A stretch of DNA of 64,000 nt from the NCBI RefSeq assembly GCF_000212695.1, contig NC_015514.1:4202345-4266344 (forward strand). Reading direction: 5' to 3'. Shown piece by piece: positions 1-8,800 of this stretch (the stretch's first letter is position 1; each line of letters starts with the position of its first letter). This stretch comes from Cellulomonas fimi ATCC 484. Lineage in GTDB: Bacteria > Actinomycetota > Actinomycetes > Actinomycetales > Cellulomonadaceae. The translations under genes were made by a program, and so were the position numbers. Below the pieces are notes generated by a model. That model saw nothing but the letters and a program-made list of their open reading frames with translations, did not search any database and had not been told where the DNA came from.

Positions 1-2
1 AG

Positions 3-125
3 GCCATCGCCGAGGACGACACCGGCGACGCGCCGGAGCCGCTCAGCCCGGAGGAGGCGCTGCTGCGGGGCTTCTGGCGCACCGCGGAGGCCGCCGAGGC
101 GGACCGGCACCGCGGGGACAGCTGA
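3..125 (+). CDS. C-terminal end of an unidentified gene cut by the window edge
   Basis: An open frame enters from the left edge and ends at TGA 123-125, giving the last 40 residues of a protein. The tail is acidic and alanine/glutamate rich (it contains LSPEEALLRGF and ends HRGDS). There is too little to name a family. It converges on the aldolase gene, whose stop codon lies 5 bp away. Confidence 0.55.
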   Translation, partial: AIAEDDTGDAPEPLSPEEALLRGFWRTAEAAEADRHRGDS

Positions 126-129
126 CCCG

Positions 130-798
130 TCAGGGCAGCCGAGCGCCCTCGGGGATCGCGATGCGGTCGTACTCGAGGATCGTCGGGGTGCCCGCGCGCT
201 GCGCGTGGTAGAGCACCTCGGCGTTCTCCTCGACGGCCACGGCGACCTTGAACGCGAGCTTGAGGGACACGCCGACGGCGAGCAGGCCGTGGTTGGCCCA
301 GACGACGGCGTTGACGTCGTCGCCCATGAGCTCGGCGCTGCGGCGGCCGAAGTCGGCGCACGTGGAGAACTCGAACGGCATGACCGGGACCGGGCCCTTG
401 GCGTAGAGCACCATGTTGAGCAGCACGGGGTCGATCCGCTGCCCGAGCGCCCCGAGGACGTTCACGAACGTCGACTCGGTGTGGACGATCGCCTGGACGT
501 CGGGGCGGCGGCGGTAGTGCGCGAGGTGGACGGGCAGCTCGGTGGACGGCAGCAGGTCGCCCTCGACGACGTTCCCGTCGAGGTCGACGACGAGCATGTC
601 CTCGGGGTGCATGGCGTCGTAGCGCACGTCGGACGGGGTGATGACGATGCCCTCGAACCCGTCGTCGCCGTGCACGCGGACGCTGATGTTGCCCTGGGTG
701 TTGAAGTTGAGGCCGGCACGGACGGACTCGCGGCAGTAGTAGAGGATCTCCTCGCGCAGCGCCTGGGTCGCGCGCGGTCGTGCGTCGGTGCTGCTCAT
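130..798 (-). CDS. class II aldolase/adducin-family protein (fuculose-phosphate aldolase-like)
   Basis: A 222-residue protein of the zinc-dependent class II aldolase family (L-fuculose-1-phosphate aldolase, L-ribulose-5-phosphate 4-epimerase and relatives), which cleave or epimerise sugar phosphates in the cytoplasm. Visible landmarks are the substrate loop NTQGNIS at 34-40, the catalytic-type Glu87 in STELPVH, the metal-ligand region IVHTEST at 104-110 and the third histidine in WANHG (His170). The usual HxH ligand pair reads HTE, so the second histidine is Glu108; this may be a subfamily trait. The ATG at 798 was chosen because the domain begins there and a purine-rich AGAGGG precedes it. 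The longer upstream frame is low-complexity shadow. A 16-bp dyad lies 16-31 bp upstream. The substrate cannot be named from sequence. Confidence 0.85.
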   Translation of the reverse strand: MSSTDARPRATQALREEILYYCRESVRAGLNFNTQGNISVRVHGDDGFEGIVITPSDVRYDAMHPEDMLVVDLDGNVVEGDLLPSTELPVHLAHYRRRPDVQAIVHTESTFVNVLGALGQRIDPVLLNMVLYAKGPVPVMPFEFSTCADFGRRSAELMGDDVNAVVWANHGLLAVGVSLKLAFKVAVAVEENAEVLYHAQRAGTPTILEYDRIAIPEGARLP

Positions 799-813
799 GG
801 TCGCCCTCTCGGT

Positions 814-829
814 CTTGAATCCTTTCAAG
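814..829. promoter_or_regulatory. 16-bp perfect dyad upstream of the aldolase gene, possible operator
   Basis: CTTGAA-TCCT-TTCAAG is a perfect 6+6 inverted repeat 16 bp ahead of the aldolase start codon, where a repressor would block the promoter or early transcript. It is AT-rich against a very GC-rich background. The cognate regulator is not identified. Confidence 0.4.
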
Positions 830-942
830 CCCACTGTGGCAGCGCGGCTCCCGACGTCGCGCGGGACGAATGTCCCGGCCACCGGGCGGTCGTGCGCCGG
901 AACCCGCCCCACCGAGTCGCCGGACCCGGTACAACACTCCTC

Positions 943-1230
943 GTGACCCACCTCGCCGCCGCCGTGCCGGACCCCGGCTCGGGCCTCTTCCAGCCCACCG
1001 TCCTCGTCGTGCTGTTCCTCGTGGGCGCCGTCGTGCTGCTGACCGTCCAGGGGCTGCGGCCGCGGCGCCGCCCGGGCCGGCGGCCGAACGGGTCGCGCTG
1101 GTCGGGCGGCGGGTACGACGGCGGGTCGGACGGCGGGTACGACGGCGGCGACAGCGGCGGCTGGGACGGCGGCGGCTTCGACGGCGGTGGCGGTGGCGAC
1201 GGCGGTGGTGGCGGAGGCGGGGGCGACTGA
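943..1230 (+). CDS. small membrane protein with a Gly/Asp-rich tail
   Basis: A 95-residue hypothetical protein: a short N-terminus, one hydrophobic segment (TVLVVLFLVGAVVLL, about residues 19-33), a basic stretch RPRRRPGRR, then a tail made almost wholly of G, D, Y and S. A single-pass protein with a basic stop-transfer and a flexible tail is the natural reading. The start is GTG at 943. TACAAC at 930-935 sits about 7 bp upstream, so the transcript may be leaderless; no good Shine-Dalgarno is present. Function unknown. Similar glycine-rich tails occur in many unrelated actinobacterial proteins, so confidence is moderate. Confidence 0.55.
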   Translation: MTHLAAAVPDPGSGLFQPTVLVVLFLVGAVVLLTVQGLRPRRRPGRRPNGSRWSGGGYDGGSDGGYDGGDSGGWDGGGFDGGGGGDGGGGGGGGD

Positions 1231-1365
1231 GGCGGGAGCGACCGAGGCGCGGGCGACCGAGGCGGGAGCGACCGAGGCCACCGGCGAGGACGCGCACCGC
1301 TGGGGCGGCGAGCGGCCGGGCACGCGTCCGTGCACGGCGCCACCACGCGCCCGTGCAGCGCCGCG

Positions 1366-1674
1366 TCAGTCCCGCAGGTCCGACTCCTCGAACGCCTCGA
1401 CCCGCGGCGGACCGTCGAGGTGGGCCCGCCACTGCGCGAGCAGCGCGCGCATCGCCGGGTCCTGCTCGACGCGCACCTGGTCCGCGTCGTACGTCGCGCG
1501 GTCCGCGTACTCCATGATCTCGACGAACTCCGCCGGGTCGTCGAGCCGCCACTGCAGGCGGGTCCGGATGCCGCCCGGCGCCTCGTACGTCGGCCGCGCC
1601 CGCCGCAGGAAGGCCTCGAGGTCGACGCGGCTCGTCCGGACGCGTCCGTGCAGGTAGAGGGTGATCACGCGCAC
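1366..1674 (-). CDS. hypothetical protein, possible dimeric alpha/beta-barrel fold
   Basis: A 102-residue soluble protein with no signal peptide or membrane segment. It has tryptophan and acidic residues in a pattern like small dimeric alpha+beta barrel proteins (QWRLDDPAEFVEIMEYADRATY, then a C-terminal helix). The family guess is weak. It stands alone between the glycine-rich membrane protein and nirB, on the opposite strand. GC bias at third positions supports coding. Confidence 0.6.
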   Translation of the reverse strand: MRVITLYLHGRVRTSRVDLEAFLRRARPTYEAPGGIRTRLQWRLDDPAEFVEIMEYADRATYDADQVRVEQDPAMRALLAQWRAHLDGPPRVEAFEESDLRD

Positions 1675-1851
1675 AGTGTGCGCCGGCCCGTCGGTCGCCG
1701 GACCCGGCTCGGTGCCGCTCCCGGGACGGATCTCTCAGCGGCCCCGCGCACGGTGTGCGTTTGCGTGGGTCGAAGGGCCTGACCGGTACGGCCGGCGGCC
1801 TCGGATGCTGGTCGCAGCACCGCACGTCCCCGCACCACGGAAGGCATTCCG

Positions 1852-4446
1852 ATGCGCACCGCCCCCACCCCCGTCCTGGGCCGCGTCGTCGTCGTCGGCG
1901 CCGGCATGGTGGCCCACCGCCTCGTCGCCGGGCTCCTCGACCGCGCCCCCGCCGACGGCTGGCACGTCACCGTCGTCGGCGACGAGCCCTGGGCCCCCTA
2001 CGACCGCGTCCACCTCTCCGAGCTCCTCACCGCGGGCCGCACCCCCGAGGACCTGGCGCTCGAGCCGACCGTGTGGGACGACCCCCGCACGACGCTGCTC
2101 ACCGGGGACGCCGTCGAGAAGCTCGACCGCGACGCCCAGACCGTGACCACCCGGTCCGGCGTGGTCCTCCCGTACGACCAGCTCGTCCTCGCGACCGGCT
2201 CGTGGGCGTGGACCCCGCGCACCGAGGGCACCGAGCTGCCCGGCGTGTTCCGGTACCGCACGATGGCCGACCTGCAGGCGATGCAGACGTGGGTCGCGGA
2301 GCGGTCCGAGGCGCTGGGCCGCCCGCTGCGCGGCGCGGTCGTCGGCGGCGGCGTCCTGGGCCTGGAGGCGGCCGCCGCGCTCCAGCACCTCGGCGCCTCC
2401 GCGACCGTGGTCGAGTTCGCGGACCACCTCATGAACGTCCAGCTCGACGCGGGCGGCGGCGAGGCGCTGCGCGTGCTCGTCGGCGACCTGGGCATCGACG
2501 TGCGCACCTCGACGGGCTGCACCGGCCTCGCGCCGGCCGCGGACGGCGCCGTCGCCACCATGCGGCTGTCCAGCGACGACGAGATCCCCGCCGACGTCGT
2601 CGTCTTCTCCACCGGCGTCCGGCCCCGCGACCGGCTCGCCCGCGAGTCCGGCCTCGCGATCGGCGAGCGCGGCGGTGTCGTCGTCGGCGCCACCTGCCGC
2701 ACCTCGGACGCGGCGATCTGGGCGATCGGCGAGTGCGCGTCGTTCGAGAACGAGTGCACCGGCCTCGTCGCCCCCGGCAACGCGATGGCTGACGTCGTCG
2801 TCGACCGGCTGCTCGGCGGGCCGCGGCTCTACACGCCCGCCCCCGAGGGCACCAAGCTCAAGGGCGTCGGCATCGACGCGGCAAGCTTCGGCGACGTGTT
2901 CGGCCTGACCCCCGGCGCGCTCGAGGTCACGTTCACCGACCCCGTGGCGCGTACCTACCGCAAGCTCGTCGTGTCCGACGACGCCCGCACGCTGCTCGGC
3001 GGCGTCTTCGTCGGCGACGCGGCCCTCTACCCGCAGCTGCGGCCCATGCTCGGCCGTCCGCTCGGCGCCGACCCGTCCGCGTTCCTCGCGCCCGAGGGCG
3101 GCGCGCACGACACCGGCGCGGACCTGCCCGACGACGTGGTGGTCTGCTCGTGCACCAACGTCACTGCCGGCACCGTCCGCGAGGCCGTCACCGAGCACGG
3201 CTGCACGACGGTCGGCGAGGTCAAGGCGTGCACCAAGGCCGGCACGGTCTGCGGCTCGTGCGTCCCGGTCGTCACCAAGATCATGAACGCGCAGCTCGAG
3301 GCCAGCGGCATCGCGGTCTCGCGGGCCATGTGCGAGCACTTCGCGATGCCCCGCGCCGAGCTGTACGCGCTGGTCGCGGCCAGCGAGCTGCGGACCTTCA
3401 GCGAGATCGTCGCCGCGCACGGCACCGGCCGCGGCTGCGCGGTCTGCAAGCCCGTCGTCGCGTCGATCCTGTCCTCGCTGCGCGCCGGGCACGTGCTCGA
3501 GCGCGACCACGCGGGCCTGCAGGACACCAACGACCACGTCATGGCGAACCTGCAGAAGGACGGGACCTACTCGGTCATCCCGCGGGTTCCCGGCGGGGAG
3601 ATCACCCCCGAGAAGCTCGTCGTGCTCGGCCAGGTGGCCGCCGACTTCGGCCTCTACACGCGCATCACGGGCGCCCAGCGGATCGGGATGTTCGGCGCCC
3701 GCATCGACCAGCTCCCCGCGATCTGGCAGCGGCTCATCGACGCCGGGTTCGAGTCCGGGCAGGCGTACGGCAAGTCGCTGCGGGCCGTGAAGTCCTGCGT
3801 CGGCTCGGCGTGGTGCCGGTTCGGCGTCCGCGACTCCGTCGGGATGGGCATCCTGCTGGAGAACCGCTACCGCGGCCTGCGCACGCCCCACAAGTTCAAG
3901 GTCGGCGTCTCCGGGTGCGCGCGGGAGTGCGCCGAGGCGCGCGGCAAGGATGTCGGCGTCATCGCGACCGCCGGCGGCTGGAACGTGTACGTCGGCGGCA
4001 ACGGCGGGGCCAACCCGCGGCACGCGGACCTGCTCGCCGAGGACCTCGACGACGACGGGCTCGTCGCCGTGATCGACCGGTTCCTCGCCCTGTACGTGCG
4101 GCGCGGCGACCGTCTGCAGCGCACCGCACCCTTCGTCGCCGAGTACCCCGGCGGCATCGAGGCCCTGCGCGCCGTCCTCGTCGACGACACCGAGGGCATC
4201 GTCGCGGAGCTCGAGGCGGAGATCGCCGCGCACGTCGACGACTACCGCGACGAGTGGGCCGCCGCCCTGGAGGACCCCGACAAGCTCGACCGGTTCACCG
4301 CGTTCGTCAACGCACCCGGCGAGCACGACCCCGACCTGCGCTACACCCCGCAGCGCGGCCAGGTCCGCCCCGCGGAGCCCGGCGAGGTCGGCCACCACGA
4401 CCCGCGCGTCGCGCGCCTGCTGCCCCTCACGGAGGTGACCCGGTGA
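1852..4446 (+). CDS. nirB: assimilatory nitrite reductase [NAD(P)H], large subunit
   Basis: An 864-residue cytoplasmic flavo-siroheme enzyme that reduces nitrite to ammonium with NAD(P)H. Domains in order: N-terminal FAD-binding fold (VVVVGAGM near residue 12), NAD(P)H fold (VVGGGVLGLEAA near 163), a BFD-like [2Fe-2S] domain with CSC...C...CGSC cysteines at about 430-470, a second cysteine pair (GCAVCKP, about 530), then the ferredoxin-like and siroheme/[4Fe-4S] halves with SCVGSAWC near 645 and SGCAREC near 687, the four cluster ligands. Full length for the family, all cofactor motifs intact. The start ATG follows a GGAAGG-type Shine-Dalgarno. It overlaps nirD by 4 bp (GTGA), so the two are translationally coupled. 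Confidence 0.96.
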   Translation: MRTAPTPVLGRVVVVGAGMVAHRLVAGLLDRAPADGWHVTVVGDEPWAPYDRVHLSELLTAGRTPEDLALEPTVWDDPRTTLLTGDAVEKLDRDAQTVTTRSGVVLPYDQLVLATGSWAWTPRTEGTELPGVFRYRTMADLQAMQTWVAERSEALGRPLRGAVVGGGVLGLEAAAALQHLGASATVVEFADHLMNVQLDAGGGEALRVLVGDLGIDVRTSTGCTGLAPAADGAVATMRLSSDDEIPADVVVFSTGVRPRDRLARESGLAIGERGGVVVGATCRTSDAAIWAIGECASFENECTGLVAPGNAMADVVVDRLLGGPRLYTPAPEGTKLKGVGIDAASFGDVFGLTPGALEVTFTDPVARTYRKLVVSDDARTLLGGVFVGDAALYPQLRPMLGRPLGADPSAFLAPEGGAHDTGADLPDDVVVCSCTNVTAGTVREAVTEHGCTTVGEVKACTKAGTVCGSCVPVVTKIMNAQLEASGIAVSRAMCEHFAMPRAELYALVAASELRTFSEIVAAHGTGRGCAVCKPVVASILSSLRAGHVLERDHAGLQDTNDHVMANLQKDGTYSVIPRVPGGEITPEKLVVLGQVAADFGLYTRITGAQRIGMFGARIDQLPAIWQRLIDAGFESGQAYGKSLRAVKSCVGSAWCRFGVRDSVGMGILLENRYRGLRTPHKFKVGVSGCARECAEARGKDVGVIATAGGWNVYVGGNGGANPRHADLLAEDLDDDGLVAVIDRFLALYVRRGDRLQRTAPFVAEYPGGIEALRAVLVDDTEGIVAELEAEIAAHVDDYRDEWAAALEDPDKLDRFTAFVNAPGEHDPDLRYTPQRGQVRPAEPGEVGHHDPRVARLLPLTEVTR

Positions 4447-4799
4447 CCACGACCGACCTGCGCACCGACGTCTGCGCGCTCGACGCGCTCGTCCCCGAGC
4501 GGGGTGCCGCCGCCCTCGTCGACGGCGTCCAGGTGGCCCTGTTCCGGCTCGACGACGGCAGCGTCCTCGCCGTCCAGAACCGCGACCCGTTCGCCGGCGC
4601 GAACGTCGTCGCACGCGGCATCGTCGGGACCGTCGGCGACGCCCCCACGGTGACGTCGCCCATGCACAAGCAGGTCTGGGACCTGCGCACGGGCGAGTGC
4701 CTCGACACGGGCGGCAAGACGCCCAAGGACGCGTCGGCGGACCTCGCCACGTGGGCCGTCGAGGTGCGCGCGGGTCGCGTGCTCGTCAGCGCCCGCTGA
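4443..4799 (+). CDS. nirD: nitrite reductase small subunit (Rieske-like fold)
   Basis: A 118-residue protein matching the NirD small subunit of NADH-dependent nitrite reductase. It has the Rieske-type beta fold (VALFRLDDGSVLAVQNRDPF, then SPMHKQVWDLRTGECL) but lacks the two CxH cluster-binding motifs, as is normal for NirD. It starts at a GTG inside the last codons of nirB (4-bp overlap), so it is made with the large subunit. The stop is 5 bp from the convergent flavoprotein gene. Confidence 0.93.
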   Translation: MTTTDLRTDVCALDALVPERGAAALVDGVQVALFRLDDGSVLAVQNRDPFAGANVVARGIVGTVGDAPTVTSPMHKQVWDLRTGECLDTGGKTPKDASADLATWAVEVRAGRVLVSAR

Positions 4800-4803
4800 C
4801 CGC

Positions 4804-5997
4804 TCAGGACACCTTGCCGCGCAGCAGCCGCCTCCAGTAGATCTGCGGCTCGACGTACCGGTCGAAGACCAGGAGGCTGCGCCGCGGGCGTGCCAGGTCC
4901 GGCACGCGCAGGGTCGGCTCCTTGCGGCCCTGGCGGTCGAACTCCGCGAGCAGCAGCTGCGTGCGGGACGTCGTCACCGGGCCGACCGAGTAGCCGTCGT
5001 AGTGACGCATCGTCGCCCCGGTGCGCCGGGCCGCGATGTTGTGCGCGACGACGGGCACCTGCTTGCGCAGCGCACCGCCCGACGGCAGGGCGTCGACCTC
5101 GGCCGCGTCGCCGAGCCCCCACACCGTCGCGTGGTCACGGTGCTGCAGCGTCACCGGGTCGACCGCGAGGAAGCCGTCGCTCTCGGGCGAGGTGAGGCCG
5201 CTCGACGCCAACCATCCCGGCGCGCGGTGCGGCGGCGCGAGGTACAGGGTGTCGTACCGGATCTCGTCGGGGCCGTCGGGGGTCCGCAGCCTCACGCGCC
5301 GGGACGCGCCGTCGACGCTCTCGACGGACGTGGCCGTCCGGACCCGCACGCCGTACTCCGCCGCGGCGGCCCTCAGCTCCTGGTCCGACTCGTCGAGGTC
5401 GACGAGCCGGTCCGCCTCGACGACCAGCTCGACGGTGATCGCGTCGAGGACGCCCGTGCGGCGCCAGTGGTCGGCCGCGAGGAACAGGGGCTTGAGACCC
5501 ACGGGCGCGCACGGCACGTGCCGGTCGGAGATCGCGAACACCGCGGTCCCGGACGTGAGGGCCGACAGCATCTCCCACGTCGCGGGCGCGTGCTCGGGCA
5601 GGTAGTTCGTCGACGCCGCCCCGGTGCGGACCGCGTCCTGCGCACCCGGGACCGCGTCCCAGTCGACCTGCGACCCGGGGCAGACCGCGAGGTCGGAGTA
5701 CGTGAGCTCGCCGCCGCTCGCGAGCCGGACCGCCGACCGTGCGGGGTCGATCGAGGTGACCGCGTCCCGGTACCACCGCACCCCGCGCGGCATGGCCTCG
5801 GCCTGCGGGCGGCGCAGGTCGTCCAGGGTCGCCATGCCGCCGGCGACGTAGGACAGGAGCGGGCGGTACTCGTGCACGTCCTTCGGCTCGACGATCGCGA
5901 CGTCGCGGCAGCCGTCGCGCCGCAGCTTCGCCGCGAGGGAGATGCCGGCGTTGCCGCCGCCGACGACGAGCACGTCGTGGTGATGGGGACCGGTCAC
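4804..5997 (-). CDS. SQR-like FAD-dependent oxidoreductase
   Basis: A 397-residue flavoprotein of the sulfide:quinone oxidoreductase / NADH dehydrogenase-like group. It shows the N-terminal dinucleotide fold (VLVVGGGNAGISLAAKL), a PLLSYVAGG stretch typical of SQR-like proteins, a cysteine after the second strand (LAVCPGSQ), a second in HVPCAPVG, and the C-terminal FAD motif GLGDAAEV. The third conserved cysteine of classical SQR is absent, so sulfide oxidation is unproven. The start is taken as GTG 5997; an in-frame GTG at 6009 is possible, and a GGAG lies between -2 and -14 relative to these. It converges on nirBD. Confidence 0.8.
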   Translation of the reverse strand: MTGPHHHDVLVVGGGNAGISLAAKLRRDGCRDVAIVEPKDVHEYRPLLSYVAGGMATLDDLRRPQAEAMPRGVRWYRDAVTSIDPARSAVRLASGGELTYSDLAVCPGSQVDWDAVPGAQDAVRTGAASTNYLPEHAPATWEMLSALTSGTAVFAISDRHVPCAPVGLKPLFLAADHWRRTGVLDAITVELVVEADRLVDLDESDQELRAAAAEYGVRVRTATSVESVDGASRRVRLRTPDGPDEIRYDTLYLAPPHRAPGWLASSGLTSPESDGFLAVDPVTLQHRDHATVWGLGDAAEVDALPSGGALRKQVPVVAHNIAARRTGATMRHYDGYSVGPVTTSRTQLLLAEFDRQGRKEPTLRVPDLARPRRSLLVFDRYVEPQIYWRRLLRGKVS

Positions 5998-6181
5998 GAT
6001 CGAGACCACGCTCCGTCCGCGTCGGGGACGAGCCACGCTACGGCGGGCCCGCCGCTCGCGCGCGCCGAGGCGGCCGCACGCGCGGGGCCGTGACTGCGGC
6101 CCCGCGGCTCGTCGATCACGGGTCGTCGGGTACGCGTGCGAGCATCTCGCGTCCGACCGTCGCACCGAGGAGGTGCCGCTG

Positions 6182-6496
6182 ATGCGCCCCGTGGACCGCC
6201 CCCGGGTGGTGTGCCTGTGCGGCTCGCTGCGTTTCCGCGACCTGTTCGCGTCGGAGCGGCGACGCCTCACGTCCCTGGGGGTGATCGTGCTCGGCCCCGA
6301 GGAGGTCGACGACGACCTCACGCCGGCCCGGCGCGCGGCGCTCGGCGAGCTGCACCTGCGGCGGATCGACCTGGCCGACGAGGTCCGGGTCGTGAGCGAC
6401 GGGGGCTACGTCGGGGCGTCGACACGGCGCGAGGTCGCGTACGCGCGGCAGGCCGGCAAGGCCGTCACCTGGGTGGAGCCGCACCTCGACGCATGA
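6182..6496 (+). CDS. nucleoside 2-deoxyribosyltransferase-like protein
   Basis: A 104-residue protein with the Rossmann-like pattern of the nucleoside deoxyribosyltransferase / DUF4406 group: first strand and loop VVCLCGSLRF, an acidic middle helix (ELHLRRIDLADEVRVV), and GYVGASTRREVAYARQAGK, where serine/threonine and glutamate sit as in the nucleotide-binding edge. Such proteins act on nucleosides or remain uncharacterised, and are common beside phage or DNA-modification genes. ATG 6182 was chosen because AGGAGG ends 8 bp upstream; the GTG at 6173 overlaps that Shine-Dalgarno. It is followed 80 bp later by a DNA methyltransferase on the same strand. Confidence 0.7.
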   Translation: MRPVDRPRVVCLCGSLRFRDLFASERRRLTSLGVIVLGPEEVDDDLTPARRAALGELHLRRIDLADEVRVVSDGGYVGASTRREVAYARQAGKAVTWVEPHLDA

Positions 6497-6576
6497 CCCC
6501 GCCGCCGGCCGCGTCCGCCCGTCGTTACGGTGGGACGGCGGGCCGCAGCGCCCGCGCGTCGTGCCGGGGAGGGTCG

Positions 6577-7698
6577 ATGGGGTCGAGCGGTCGTCCGGAC
6601 GACCCGCTGCACGCGCCGCTGCGCACCGAGAACGTGCTCGCGCTCGGCGAGGCCGACGACCTGCTCGCGCACCTCGCGGCCGCGGACGTGCCGGTCCGTC
6701 TCGCGCTGCTCGACCCGCCGTACAACCGGCGCACCCGGTTCCACCACTACGCCGACAGCCAGCGGCGCGACGCGTGGGCGCAGGACCGGCGTCGGCAGGC
6801 CGCCGCCGTCCGGGACCTGCTCACCGACGACGGCAGCCTCTGGGTCCACATCGACGACGCCGAGATGCCCGTCATGCGCACGCTGCTCGACGAGGTGTTC
6901 GGCCCGGACGCGTTCGTCGCGACCGTCGTCTGGCAGAAGACGATGAGCCGCGACAGCCGCACCGCCGTCTCGACGAGCCACGAGTACCTGCTCGTCTACG
7001 CCCGGAACCGCATCGCCTGGCACGCGCGCCGCAACAAGATGCCGCCGACGCCCACGCAGCTCGACCGGTACCGCAACCCCGACGCCGACCCGCGGGGGCC
7101 GTGGACGTCGGGCGACCTCATGGCGAAGGCCGGGCCGGGGCGCCGCGCGGCGCAGTTCTACGACGTGACGCTGCCGTCGGGACGGATGGTCCGGCCCACG
7201 CCCGGGACGGCGTGGCGGTTCACGCGCGAGCGGTTCGAGGCGCTGCGCGACGACGACCGGATCGACTTCGGCGACGGCGACCGGCTGCCGCGGCTCAAGC
7301 GGTTCCTCGCGGAGGTCGAGCCCGGGCTCGTGCCGGACACGTGGTGGCCGGGGGACGTCGTCGGCACGACCGCGTCCGCGAAGCGGCACCTCAAGCAGCT
7401 GCTGCCCGACCAGGTGCCGTTCGAGACGCCCAAGCCGGAGGCCCTGGTGGCGCGCGTGATCGGTGTCGCGTCGGACCCCGGCGACCTCGTGCTCGACCTG
7501 TTCGCGGGCTCGGGGACGACGGCCGCCGTTGCACACAAGACCGGGCGCCGCTGGGTGGCCGTCGAGCGTGAGGAGCGGACGTTCACCGAGGTGGCCGTGC
7601 CGCGGCTCGAGCTCGTCGTCAAGGGCCTCGACCCCGGTGGGGTCACGCCCGCGACCGCGTGGGCAGGCGGCGGTTCGTTCTGCACGGTCACGCTCTGA
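6577..7698 (+). CDS. beta-class DNA methyltransferase (N4-cytosine or N6-adenine)
   Basis: A 373-residue site-specific DNA methyltransferase. The catalytic motif IV DPPYN (about residue 47) precedes the target-recognition segment, and the AdoMet motif I DLFAGSGTT comes near the C-terminus (about 307), the permuted order of the beta group. IHIDD and the WQKT segment also fit this family. GGGGAGGG ends just before ATG 6577. No restriction endonuclease reading frame is visible on either side. The next gene, a D12 adenine methyltransferase, is convergent and 18 bp away. Confidence 0.88.
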   Translation: MGSSGRPDDPLHAPLRTENVLALGEADDLLAHLAAADVPVRLALLDPPYNRRTRFHHYADSQRRDAWAQDRRRQAAAVRDLLTDDGSLWVHIDDAEMPVMRTLLDEVFGPDAFVATVVWQKTMSRDSRTAVSTSHEYLLVYARNRIAWHARRNKMPPTPTQLDRYRNPDADPRGPWTSGDLMAKAGPGRRAAQFYDVTLPSGRMVRPTPGTAWRFTRERFEALRDDDRIDFGDGDRLPRLKRFLAEVEPGLVPDTWWPGDVVGTTASAKRHLKQLLPDQVPFETPKPEALVARVIGVASDPGDLVLDLFAGSGTTAAVAHKTGRRWVAVEREERTFTEVAVPRLELVVKGLDPGGVTPATAWAGGGSFCTVTL

Positions 7699-7716
7699 GG
7701 GCGGCAGCGGCCGGCG

Positions 7717-8754
7717 TCAGCGCTTCTCGACGAGGTACAGGTGCTCGTGCACGGGCCCGTCACGGCCGCCGTTCGACCGGAACCGCCCGCGCGGGCGCTC
7801 CAGCCGGGTCACGCGCCCGTGCTCGTCGAGCGTCTCCCGGACCCGGTCCGGCGGGACCACCCCGTCCTCGCTGTAGGAGACGACGACGAGCGGCACCTCG
7901 AGCCGCTTCACCGTGTCGCTCAGCGCCTGCCGCGCGCGCCGGTAGGAGCAGAAGTCGGAGCGCGCGTCGGACCAGTCGCGCAGGCCGCCGAGGCCGGCGG
8001 GCTCCGGGTCGTCCTCGCGCGCGATCGTCTCCGGGATGTGGAACACGCCCGCGTACTGGCGCTTCGTGTACGGCGGGTCCAGGTAGACGACGTCCGCCTC
8101 GATCGTCGCGGCCAGGTCCTCGACCGCCCCCTGCGCGACGCGGTGCCCCGCACCCGGACCGCGGTCGGGCGCCCGCGGTGTCGGCGTGAACGTGAGCCTG
8201 CCCGCCGCGGCCGGGTTGAGGTCGGCCCGGTAGAAGCCGTACGTGCCGGCGACGTTCGCGACCGTGTTCACCGCGCGGACGAGGTCGTGCAGCAGCAGGT
8301 CGACGGCCGCGTCGGGCATCCCGGCGGCCCGCCACTCGCGCAGCGTGCGACGGGCGGCGTCGATCCGGCCCGCGTTCTCGGGCGTGAAGTACCGGCGCGG
8401 GCGTGACCCGTTGGCGGGCGTGCCGGCCATGCCGTACTCGCGGGCGAACAGGCCGTCCTCGGGGGGCAGCGCGTCGAGCGCCGCGAGCGCGTCCGCGTAC
8501 GTGCCGACCGGCGCGAAGCCGACCTCGTCGTCGAACGTCGCGTCGACCAGCAGCCGGGCGCGCGCGTGCAGCGTCGGGAACCGCAGCAGGTCCGCGGCGA
8601 GCACGCGGTAGCCGCGGTCGGCGAGCTCGCGCGAGACGGCGGCCGTGCCGCACATGGGGTCCGCGACCGTCGCACCGGCGGGCACGCGCGTCGCGATCGC
8701 GTCGACGACCCAGCCCGCGAGCCTGGCCTTGTTGCCGAGGTACCGGTACGCCAC
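7717..8754 (-). CDS. D12-class N6-adenine DNA methyltransferase
   Basis: A 345-residue protein with the alpha-class (Dam/D12) order: MAYRYLGNKARL at the N-terminus (the YxGxK-type opening), AdoMet loop VADPMCGTAAVS (about 30-41) and catalytic VVYLDPPYTKRQY (about 225). DMCGT-like variation replaces the usual FxGxG, but position and context fit. It converges on the beta-class methyltransferase. The pair may be the modification half of a restriction-modification system or two orphan enzymes. A perfect 13-bp inverted repeat sits 10 bp upstream of its start. Confidence 0.85.
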   Translation of the reverse strand: MAYRYLGNKARLAGWVVDAIATRVPAGATVADPMCGTAAVSRELADRGYRVLAADLLRFPTLHARARLLVDATFDDEVGFAPVGTYADALAALDALPPEDGLFAREYGMAGTPANGSRPRRYFTPENAGRIDAARRTLREWRAAGMPDAAVDLLLHDLVRAVNTVANVAGTYGFYRADLNPAAAGRLTFTPTPRAPDRGPGAGHRVAQGAVEDLAATIEADVVYLDPPYTKRQYAGVFHIPETIAREDDPEPAGLGGLRDWSDARSDFCSYRRARQALSDTVKRLEVPLVVVSYSEDGVVPPDRVRETLDEHGRVTRLERPRGRFRSNGGRDGPVHEHLYLVEKR

Positions 8755-8763
8755 CGCACCTCC

Positions 8764-8796
8764 CGTCCTGCGGCCGACAGGTCCGGCCGCAGGACG
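8764..8796. promoter_or_regulatory. 13-bp perfect inverted repeat before the D12 methyltransferase
   Basis: Bases 8764-8776 and 8784-8796 are exact reverse complements (CGTCCTGCGGCCG) separated by 7 bases. The dyad begins 10 bp upstream of the methyltransferase ATG, in the place of an operator or a 5' leader hairpin. Methyltransferase autoregulation or an attenuator are both possible. Confidence 0.5.
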
Positions 8797-8800
8797 ATTG

